This document shows positions 32,601 to 44,600 of a stretch of 64,000 nucleotides of DNA, piece after piece. The stretch is from Pipra filicauda (lineage: Eukaryota > Chordata > Aves > Passeriformes > Pipridae). The translations under genes were made by a program, and so were the position numbers. The stretch's first letter is position 1; each line of letters starts with the position of its first letter. Location: the NCBI RefSeq assembly GCF_003945595.2, contig NW_024103707.1:1488001-1552000 (forward strand). Direction: 5' to 3'. A model generated the notes under the pieces. It was given only the letters and a program-made list of their open reading frames with translations, ran no database searches and had not been told where the DNA came from.

Positions 32601-35600
32601 TGCTCCATTTAACTTTCCAAAGTGGATTTTAATTTGAAAATTAGCTGCCTACTTCATTAGGAGTCATGAGGCAAAATTAGTCATCTCAACTGGTCAAATG
32701 GCCATTCAAAACCCAGGTGTCTTGCCTAAGCTTCTCATACAGGCTTTCTGGACTTCAGAACTTTTTATTTTGGCACCCTCCTTTTCCCATGAGAGTTGTA
32801 CCACAGTGTAGGGAAGAATTGGTGATGTAGTTTGTGCCTTCAGTTTTTCTCCTGTGTCTTAACTACAAGAAAAGGAGCTTCATACTATTGTTTAAGCCTC
32901 ACCCTAACACTCAACAGTGTGCTATGGAACAGTGGGTCTGGTGGTTGATAAATGTTACGTAGTAATTAATGGGGAAAATGATGCTTTGGCCAGTACACAA
33001 TTCACTGAATATATGTTTAATGAGCGGGAGTGAAACTTGGGAATTAGGGTAACTTCAGTTCTCTGCTGCCATTGTTCATGCCATTGTCTGGGAGGGGGGA
33101 TAAAACCACTGTCTTCAAGGCTTTGCCAAAAGTCAATGGAAAAATGAAATTCTACTGGGGAGTAAAACCTGCTTCTGTCACCTTTCACCTCTCTAGAAGG
33201 GGAATCCAGAATAGCCACCACTTTGTGCTTCTGAGACCCATGCCAGTCGGTGAGCAAGAGAAAAGACAGGTGTTTCAGAGTTATTCTGCATGGGAGGATT
33301 TCTTTCTTACTACCTCTGGCCTTGCCAACTTCTTGATTGTCACAATAGGATATCCTATCTTCCTCCCCTGCTCTCTCAGCTAGTAGTAGATATATTTTCT
33401 TTCTTATAAGGCCAGAATTTGACTGTGAAGGAAGTAACAGCATCTTTCCAGAAACTCTGTAAATGTGTTACTACTGTATTCCAGTTGTATTTACTTTATT
33501 TAATAAAAGACTTATTTCAAATGATTAGCCTGACAGGTGCTTTAGAGTCTCCCCAGAGTCTGATGGGGCAGAATCTGCAGTGGGCATCTGAAGTATATGC
33601 AAATCATGTAAACCTCATAATTGTGTGGAAATCCTTTCTCCTGCCATGGGAGCGAGGACACAGACTCTTAGTGTATTCAGACTCACAGAAGATCACCATG
33701 TTGGATGCTGAGTTTGTGGATATGAAGAGGGTGACCAAGGAGACAAACAAATGGGGTGACCATACAAACAAATGAAGAGCTGGTCTTGCAGACATACCTG
33801 ACACAGACTTTGTACCGCAGTGATTCTACTTTACTGGGAGTGATGGCATCCCTTTTCCTTCTGCTGTGGATATCAAACCACTCTATGCCAGAAAGCCCCT
33901 CAAATGTGCTGTTTTCTGCAGCAATCAAGTCCTCACCATCATTTTCATCAGAGTATTCAGCTTCTGGAGGTGAGAAATATGATCAGCCATGCATAAATTT
34001 GCCTGAGGGCTTGGTAATTTGGCTCCTTTTGGTATAATGATAAATATCGGTTGGAAGTCATGCCATCACTGTGGGTTTTATAAAAGTTTGCTGTACACCA
34101 TCTCAGTATTTCCAGTTAATTCAGATTTAGAATTTTAGGGATAACTAGAGTAAGAATAACCAACAAATGTAGCTAAGTATGGAGTTTAGGCTATGAATAA
34201 ATTTGTAAAGGACAATCCCTCCCTCCAAAAGTTAACTATTCAAACAGAAAAAAAATGCAGACAAAGGCAGAGATGATGATGAATGTATACTTCAAGGGAT
34301 GGAAAACACATTATTGCTCATATGAAAAACCTATGACAAATCTGCCTCGAAGAGTTTTAAGGGCACATGGTAGGTCCCTTATTAGCCAGGGAACTGAGCT
34401 GGGCTTTACCTTCTGTGAAGGGAGTTCACCTCCTGTTCTTCAAGAAGAGTTTCTAGTTCTGTAATTGTTAAGTATCTGCTGCACCTACAGTCACTCTGAT
34501 AGTTATTATATTATTACAAATAATAACGAGCTAAATGAAAGAATAGGTAGGGAGAGTTCAGGGGCTTCTATCTTTCCTTGTGATAATTCTCACTTTCCGC
34601 AGCTGGAAAGCTGTGAATTATCATTAGCAGCTGGCCAAACGTGTCACCTTTGAGACCCAATCGCTGCCCCTTTCACTTACCAGAGTACCTGATGCTCCCT
34701 TCCATTTCCACCGTCAAAATCAAATCATTGCAGGTATTGTTCTTCAGCTCAGAAGACCAGTACATCTTTAATATCTAAGACAAACACACAAAAAGCAAGC
34801 CACTAAAAATATCATTTAAATGGCAGGGGATTTACTTATCCAGGACTTGAAGAAATGTTGATGGGACATGGAAGTGTAGAGAGAAAGACCAGTCTCCCAG
34901 AGGCTCAGAATGGTCACAGAGGACTGTCACGGGTATAAGCATGTGCAATTCACAAATGGTGTGGGACCCCTTTGAGGTAAGTCTCTATTCCCAACCACAA
35001 AGAGGTCTTTCAAACTCCAGCTGTCTCTATCAGCATTGACATTTCAAAGATTTAATAAATTGAAAGACAAGAAAAATTGACTGCCCATAAGGGCAGGCTT
35101 TAGACCATGAATTTTAGAAATTTGGAGGTAGGAACATGAAGGTTGAGGTCATGGCAAGTGATCTTTCACTCAGTTTTCAAAAAGGGATTAAAAGAAGTCC
35201 AGTTAGACTCTGGATTTTGAATTTGCAACTTACACTCATTGTCCCACTTCCTCTGCCATGTACTGATACTTCAAGTTTTCTCCCAAGTTCAAACTGCAAA
35301 GCAAGGGAAAAAAAAAATACTTTGTGCTCAGCATTTGATCTGTAGATTTCCTGTCATCTTGCCTTTACCCCTCCAAAATGGGGTAGGGAAAGTTTTTAGC
35401 TATGGAGTTATAAGACCTCAAGTTTCATAACATTTTAAATGTGCTGAGCTGGTACATCTTACTCTGCTGTTTAGGGCTCAATAGACATATTTTATCAACT
35501 TTACTCTCCCCTCTGTAGCCTGGATTTGATATTTTCACTGTTCCCAGCACACTGAAGATCCGAATATTCCCCTTCTTGCTCATTTCCTAGCAAGACCTGG

Positions 35601-38600
35601 TCTCCTGGCTGCTCTTCACTGTTAGGGGAGATTCATATCATCAAAGTCCTTGAAGAGGCAGGAGAAAGCACCTCTAAAGTGTGCTGCTAAGCACCTGTTG
35701 TTTTTTTTTCTTTAAAAATATTCTGTTGTTTTACAGATTAAATTATTTAAAGGTATTATAAGCCAACTACATCATGGTTGCTTAACATGAGAAAACCCAG
35801 GTCAGATGATCCAGTTTCTCCCGTTTGAGGAAAAAAAGTTTGAAACAAGGGATTGTTGTGTACCTCTGTCTGCTTCTGAAACTCTTCATCAGTATCAGTC
35901 AGAACAATGGTGTAGTCATTTTGTCTTCCAGGTGTTCCCAGTTTGACAGTCAGGTCAGTGGAAGCAGTGTTCAATGTCTGTATGCTGTATGCTGACAGAG
36001 CTTCTAAGGCCACTACTGTGTCCTAGGTGAGAAAGAAGCGCAAAAAACGTGATAATTATGCCACATTATTTCAACAACATGTAGGATGACATTATCAGTC
36101 ACCTTGGACTACTCAATTTTATGCTTTTTCCTGCTCTGAAGTTCTCCTGTATCTGTTCCTACCTGCACAGACTGTTAATCCTATTTCCCAGCTTCTTCTT
36201 TTAGCACTAAAATTGTAAAACCACTGGAGTTCTGACCTTAGATTATCATAGGTCTTCATGAAGACAAAGAATCTTCTTTGCTAGCTTTTAACCATTTTAT
36301 TTTGGCTCATTGTTTATTAATGAGCCAAAATCTTTAGTGCTTCATGCACCAAAGAAGTTGAGGATTAACTGTTATAATGCTTTCAAATCTAAATGAAAAA
36401 GTCTGTATGAGGCTTCTGTTTTCTTCCCCTTGCCCTAGAACTCCCCCTGGACTGGTGGTCAGGCACCTGTGTAGAGCAGTACCCTCCACCGTAGTTTCTT
36501 CTTTCTGTCAACCACGTAGCAATAGGCCTTGTGTACTCCATGTCTTTCAGGAGCAATGTTTGAAGCAGTGCATAGGCCGTGGTTTCCACTGAGACAGCAT
36601 CGTTCCCATTTCCCCAGTAGCGCTGCTGCTTTGCTGCAAGAATAACTCAGTCTTGAATCTCCTTCATAGGGACATTTGCCAAGAATCACTATTGTTCTAC
36701 ACAGTAGGTATTTCATGTCATAGCACTGAGGGACCACAAGACACAGGTGGTGTTGTGAGAGCAACAAATCCATTGAGAAGAAAAGATAATGGAAAAGGAA
36801 ACCTATAACTTCCAATTTTTCAATTATCACAGTCTAATGAACCCACTGTACAGCGATGTCCATGTGATGGAGTGGTAGCATTGTGTCTGGTGGTTCCTGA
36901 GAGATAATAGTATTAATTATGCCCATAAATCCAGCCTTGAATAAGGACAACCATATTCCCTATACTTAAACTATGGCTATTAAACCATAATGTATTGCAA
37001 GAAATTTAGCAAATGTATTGGAAGAAATTAATAGGATGGCAGTGCTGCCACGCAGCCAACTAACCCAGCAGTCACCACATCCACACACTGGAGGACTAAG
37101 AGGTGACATCCGTGTGGAGCTGCAACAAAGCACTCCGAACTGGTGGGGGGCTTTGAAAGCAGGTGGTCTGGAAGAGACACCTTGCCTCTTGATCAGAAAT
37201 CCAGTCTGGGCTACTGTTATATGTAGCTATTTTCTCATTCAAATTTTCTTCTTCCTCATTTGGCTTGGACTTTTTTTTTTCTTTTCCCCAAGGGGAGTAG
37301 AAAATGTAAATGAATATTTACCATGGTATTGTCCAAGTTCCAGTGTCAGAGAAGATCATGATCCAAACTTCATTATGGTGTCACTTTGTAGTGATATTAA
37401 TTATGCATATTACATATTAAAACATCAACATTGACATATTTAATTATGTAATTTAAATAATTAAATATATTACACATACACATACATGTTTCTATAAAAT
37501 GAAATGTTTCTCATTTACTTGAATATGTTTTGTTCATGTAAGTGTTCTCAGTGTTTCAATTAGGAAAAGTGCTTTCTAAAGGAATTTTTAAGGATGGTTA
37601 CCTTCATCAAAAACAGAACAGTCCCTTAATTTTTCTTTCACAAACTGGGCTTCTTCACTATCAGACTGCACAAGTGTCAGAGCATAAGCCGTGATGACTG
37701 TAGAATAGCAGTCAGTATTTCTCGAAAGTTGATTTTTCATGTAATCCACTGCTCCTCTAATCCCTTCTACCTGTGAAAACAGAATGGATCCATTTGAAAA
37801 GATCACTGAGATCTACTAAGTCTTACTGCTGGCAAGAATACTAGGAAATTAGAATACTTCACTGTAGTAATTTTTGACAATTGTAATCACTTTTGCTTAG
37901 TGATTAAAGCCATTGATGATGGACTGTGTAGGTCGAAGCGCCTTGTACAATAGGCCACGGAATCTTTTCCTATACACCACAGATGTAAACAGATTTTATA
38001 CTCCTGATTTGCAGTACTGTAAGAGATAGAAGAGTGGATATGCCATTGTGCAATAGCCTTCAGACTTAAAGAGTCACGCTTCCTACCACATCAGGTAACT
38101 TGTAGACCTGGAGCGTCTGTTGCAATGCTATGGTTACAAAGGCTGTCATAGCCAAATCCTCTTCTGCTAACTTAATGCCACCCTGAAAGACAAAACATTA
38201 AAAGGAAAAGTTAAATGTACATGCTTATGATTAAATTTAGAAAATCACTTTTCATGAAGTAAAGGATCTTCTTGGTAAACCATCTGGTCACATACCATGT
38301 AGCTTTACCTTTAATTTTTCTCATTGTGTCCATCTAAAGTATATCTTCTATAGTGGCAGCTAGTTTTCATTAAACAGTGTCAGAAATTAGGAACCCACCA
38401 TGTCCTTCAGCTGATAATCAAATATTTAATTATTTAACTTATAGTTTAAAATCTATAATTTGTCATTGAAATATTCATAGCTTCAATTTTTCAAGCATTA
38501 GTTGGGTGGGGTTTTTTCTTTTCATTTCTCTGGTACTTTTTATGCACTTACTTGCACACAGAACTTTTTTCCTGTAAAGGTATTTATGCACCAATACTAG

Positions 38601-41600
38601 ATCATTTCCTATCCCTCTTCTTGATAAAGTAAACATAGTCCTTTCATTCGCTTTTTTTCCCCCCTGAAAACTCTTGAAGTATATGTAAAATAGAAGATAA
38701 CTATCTCAGCATGAACATAGGTCAGAAAAAAATCAAAACCCTTTGGCCAGTTCTTGAGCTGTTTGTTTTTTTCCCCCCAACAGTGTTACATCAACTGTAA
38801 AACTGGATTTGAGGGGGAAAGCCTCACGACTTATTTGACACAGATAATTAATAATATTAATACATGTTTTTTTCATATATGGTCACTACAAAGGTAACTG
38901 CATTTTCAATGAGTTTTGGAAGATGCACATTATTTCCATAGTCTAGATTCATGGACTGTATAAGAATTTTGTGTTTCTGGACAGTTATAGGGGATGTGTA
39001 GACTAAGATATGCAAGTGGAAATTCTGCTCAAGTATTAATATTTTCTTTTTTTCACCATGAGAGTGGTGAAATACTGAAACACATTACCCAGAGAGACCA
39101 GGAGGTGCTCAAGGCTCAACTGGACATGGCCCTGTACAATCTGATCTAACTAGATCTGTTTTGAGCAGATATATAATATCTGCTCAAATATAAATAACCT
39201 CTGGATGTCCCTTCAAAATTAAATTATGATTCTATGGCTCTGTTGCCTTTGGCAATAAAAGGCTTACATTTTTACCAAACATATGGACCTCACAATTAAT
39301 TTTCTAAGTGCTCTATAGGCATAGCTGCAAAAATTATCTAAGATTGGATGAAAAGATAAGGGTGGTAAAGTGCTAACTATGCATCTGACATAAAAGACCT
39401 TTTAACAAGTTAATTTTACATTACAGATTTATTTTCTTTAGATACATTTCTTGTTACTCAACAACTCACAATATTCCTTTGAACCCCTAATAGCCCTAAA
39501 TGAGCAACAGATTCTTCTAAATATGGATTACCTACCTGCATTGACCTGTCCAATACAGGGTGATGGTCGTGGAATGAACCATCTGCCTGCTGTTGATTAA
39601 TCAAGTAGGAAATGGAGTTGAGTATGTGATTGTCTTGGACACCAATGTAATCTCTGCACCTTGTGAGTACTTTAACAATGAATGCAGTTAACCTGCACAA
39701 AAGAAAATTTTCCAGACTTGTGCTGACATATATTTATAGAAAACTATATCGACAGGAAAATAAACATACTAATTTTGTATACAGACTCATATTCAATACA
39801 GTCCACTCACTGGAACCTAGTGTGTTATTATTCAACATCAGCATGACCATTTCTACCCTGTGGCAAATGCAAAATAATCAGTGGCTCAGTATAAATCTCC
39901 TTCATCAAGGACTGAACGTGCTCAGAGATTTTGTGGCTGACTATTCATGACAAAAGTATATAGGCAACACCATGTCCACCAGATCTTGAAAATCTATCCC
40001 CCTAGAAAAACTCCTGATGCATCAAAAGGTAATAGAGGTAACTCGGAAAAAACCCAACCAGATAAAGAAACAAAACCAAAAATAAAACCACAGAAAAAAA
40101 ATCACTTACCATACACTACTGGGGATTTTTTTAAATGCTCCGTAGGAGCCATCCACCTTCTGAAACTCAAGCAGTCTAGTATAACCTGCATGAAGAGGAA
40201 AGAACATAACTTTTCAGAGAATACCCATATTTACTGGGCATTTCCTACATCACTTGCATTAGCATGAATATGTTCTGTATTGACTGGTGGAAGAGTTCAT
40301 GGAAGTGTTCGCTGGTGCATTAAGGAGGAAATGACTGTGTCAGCAGACTTCGACACAGAAAAAGCACTAGGCTTAGAAGGTCCTCTGTCTTGTTTGGCTT
40401 AACTAAGCCATGAGAATAACCTGAAAACTGCAGATACCTATGGTTACAAAGCATTTTCTGTGTAGTGAATCTTGGGAAACTTATTTCCTCTTATTGACAA
40501 CTTTTCAAGTTGTTGACTTTATAGCACATTGAATCAGAAAGTATACAAAACATCATCTATTTCATCATACACAGCCTCAGAAATCACGGCCTCTGATCTT
40601 GACTGCTACTGTCCTGACAAAGTCTGTATCACAGCCACAGCTCATTTTTTATACTAATGAACTTCAATAAGAATCAGTAAAAGCATAATATAGGGACTAA
40701 ATGATGCTGATAATACCAAATACTCATTAGCAGGATCTCATATCACTTTAGGCAGTCTTAGATAAATAGGCAAAGACCTCCATGCAGCAACTGCTAGCAT
40801 GTTTTTAATTTCTATTTATATACTTATTTTTCACTGTTGAAATGTGTGCCACACGTCTGAATATCACGAAGACAGGCATGTAATATTGCTTTATGCCATA
40901 AGCACACCACTGCAGTTAGAAAGATCAGCTGTACCTGCTGCAACACTGGCAACTCTCAGGCTCTGTGTTAGTGCCTGAGAGTTAGTGAGCTGGAACACTT
41001 CCACATACTGTGGTCCTGGCTTTACCATTTAATAGTATCTTTGGATCACATCTTGGAGTGGACTCTTCGAGAAGAAGACTTGCAGGTGTCCTCTCCCTAA
41101 GAAAACTCCCTCCCTGGGTTGGGCCAAGGCTGCTGAAGCCATTCTAGCTTATGTGATGATGAGTACGGGAGTGTGGAAGCAAAAGTGTCAGTATCATGAT
41201 TAGCATTGGGAATTTCCTTTGTGATACTTCTTTTGACAGCCACCGACAGAGATGTCTACATCCCAGCTGGGCATCCTAAGCACTGTCTGTGAGTCGTGGG
41301 GAGAAATAAGTCTTTTTAGGACATGATTCATCTTTATCCATTTTGAACTTGTACATTAGGAGGAAATGAAGGACTGGCCTTTGCTATCCATTTACTCTGA
41401 AAAGAGCTGACATTAATCAGCTCAGATTTTACTTTCTACTTCTGAATTAGGCAAGAGGGAGGATGGATGGTGAACATCAATACCTGTCCACTGCCAGATG
41501 CTGGCAAATAGTCTCTTAAGTCCTCCTCACAAGTTCTGTTTGCAGATTGTCAGAGGTATTTCTTTGTGGCTGTGACATTGGTCACTCCTTCACCAAGTAA

Positions 41601-44600
41601 AAACAATCAGCGTGCAGTGCAAAATGATAACAAAAATCCCATCTTTTGGGCTCTGGTTTGGTTTTTGTTTTGTTTTGTTTTGTTTGTTTGTTATTTTGGG
41701 GTTTGTTTGTTTTTTTTCCCCCCCTCTTTGTCTGCATACCTTGTTCAATCATACTAATGGCTTCCTGCTTCCGTTCAGGATTAAAGTTCACCCACTGCTC
41801 ACTGGCATCCAAGTACTCAATAGCGTAGACTGCAGGGGCCATTGTGACCATTGTTTGCTCTGCACAGCCTGTGGGCACTTGAATAAGTTTCTCCACTCCA
41901 GTAAGACTAAGACAATTTTCAACAGACTTGTCCATAATATTCCCTGTTGTAAAAAACATAAGCCATAATACATACCATATTTAAAATTGGGTGGTGTAAT
42001 ATGAAGAAAGGTGATAATAACTATAGGTTGACATTCCAGCATGGCCTGATACTCCTCACCATTAAACACTGTTTTTAGTTACCTAAGACTTTGTAAAGCT
42101 GAAGAAGAACAAGGATGAGGTGCCAGACCCTGGGAAAGCTGGAGAAAGGAGGCTGGCACAATGAAGGAGTATGAAAGAGTCCCAAGGCTGCTGGAGGCAG
42201 AGAAGCAAGGAAAGGGGGAAAGATTGGTGCATGGGGTTTGGGCTGGAAAATTCCTGTCAAACCAGACATGATCCTCCCACAGAAGGGAAGAATGATTGTA
42301 CATTAATCATGCCAAACCTTTTGTGTATTTTTTTTCTCTCTGCAATTTTATCATTCGATGAATTCACACATCCCTGTACTTTAGCTCAGGGATTTGAAGT
42401 GGAAGCCAATACCCTTTGTGTCACAAATGCATTATTTTCCATTTTCTGGGGAAAACAGTAATTATCCCTAATAAAATTGCTTGCTAATAGATGTTTTTAA
42501 AATACGTATACATGCATATATATATGTACGTATACAGTTATTGGATTAAATGACTATATGATTATACATATCTTCTCTTCAGCAAAACAGAACTTTCCAG
42601 AACTTATACATCAGAATCTGGCATCCTTATTTCTAAAAGCTAAATCAGATTTCTACAAACCTAAATGCAGTGTGGGTTTATTAGAGAAGCTGAATCCCTT
42701 CACCTTTGGCCTTCCCATAATTTTAGTCTGAGCACAGTGAAGAGGATGGATCATATAAAGCTATTACATCCATTTCAAGTAAGAAGGAGTAATTAGAAGG
42801 AGGAAAAGATACTGGATCAACCCTGGGGGTGTTCTGTCTTATGACCTGGTCATGTAGCACAGACAATTTGACTCATAACAGAAAAACTAGGAGGGAACGG
42901 ATATTTGACATGCAGGAATAAGCGGCACAGAGGGACCTGTCCCTTGTCACCTGGAGAAGTTGTTGACAAAAAATTACATTTACCTTTCAGGCTAACAAAC
43001 ACATGACTATCAGAACCTGGTACCATATCAGGTGGTCTGTTCAGGTCCAGTGTTTGGGATTTTACTGTAAATAAATAATAAATAGAGATCTACACCCAGA
43101 CTTTTTAAACATAAACAACATACAGTGTAATTTTAGAACATACTTTTCCTTAAGCATTTCACAGCTGACATCAATTTTGACAGAAATGTTATCTGAAACA
43201 TTAAATGAAATTTTATGGAAAGAAGTATTTTTAAAATTCATTTAATTTATTTAATTTCCAATCTTTAACAATATTTTAGGTTTGAAAAAACTCCTACTTT
43301 TTAATATGTTTAGGACCCATTAGTAGATGAAATAGAGGCTTATTTAATATTTAAAGAATGCTACTTTGAAACAAAAAAGTAAAATAAATCAATCCTAAAA
43401 ATTTAGAATTTAATGACTTTTCTTTCCTGAGTCTTTTGCTAGGTACCAGATGAATTTATTTGTGATAAGTTCTGGTTAACAAAAGCAATATCTCTACATT
43501 AAGAAGTATTTCACTGCATCCATCATTCACCCCCTCTTTCTACTCCAAACCTCATCTGAATCAAACTCTTTTCTGTAACTTACAGCCACTGTTAATGCAA
43601 ATGGTTTCCTCTTCTCTCTGTAAAACACCTTCTGCCTGCATAATTGAGGAAAGAAAAAGTCAGAATGTTTGCAAGCACTCACACCTGAAATTAACCTGCA
43701 CAAAACCCATAAGCTCCATTCTGGCATTAGACCAGCGGGTGGCACAAATAAGTGATTTTGATGTGAGATTTCTCTCCAGGTAAAACTCAAGCATAAAATC
43801 AGAATTACAATCTCCCAGTTGAAATACTAATAAACTATACTGACTTTTTGTGTTACTATTGAAATATTTCCCTGGATGAAATTCCCTTAAATAAAACTAA
43901 CTTCAAAAAATTAAACTTCAAAGTTTATTCTCAGCTTTGTGAGCCATGCAAGTCAAGTTCAATGAGGGACTCATATTTATAAATCTCTCAAATATGAAAT
44001 TCATGACGTTCTGAGTACATCTTGTTGATAAAATCTAAACTTTTTTCCTTCTGATTTCCACATATCCTTCTTCCTACAATTTCAGTTTTAATAAAGCTAT
44101 TTTTACAGTTACTTTTAATGTTTTAGTGTAGCATTGAACTCTGAGACTCTGCCTATCTCCAAAAAAGTTATGGCCTGTAACAACTGCAGGTTCTCAACAT
44201 CCTGTGCCTTATCCTTACCTACAATGGTACAAGGATTCATATTTTGCACTTTTTTGTGTGGATTGAAAATAGCCCTCAGTAGGTGACTTGGGTGCTGTAA
44301 CAAGTCTGTGTTGGCTCTTGAAAAGTCATCTTTTCTAGAAGGTTCCTCCTTTTTATAATTTTGAAAGAGAACTAAGTTATTTAATAATATTTACAGCATT
44401 TTTTTTGCCTGTATGTTTTACCTGTGCAATCATTAAAACTGAAGATCCATCAACCAGAGGGAATAAAACAAGTTTAAATTTATTACTAGCAGAGAGTATT
44501 TCCTTCTCAAAATATTGATACATGCACATCTTCAATCTTGGCTTCATAAGGGAAGAAGAATTTTCATATAGAATCACAGAATCATAGAATATGCTGAGTT

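Noticed and set aside
32955..33443. 162-codon minus-strand open frame in a C4-like intron
   Set aside because: No recognisable protein and no fitting splice sites. A frame of this length is expected a small number of times by chance in 64 kb read in six frames, and the flanking C4 exons join in phase without it.
39536..41943. C3 or alpha-2-macroglobulin/ovostatin identity for the minus-strand gene
   Set aside because: The PVLD segment, the RRKR gamma-chain site, the C4a-type KCCQDG domain and the C345C end together fit C4 and not C3, C5 or A2M-type proteins.
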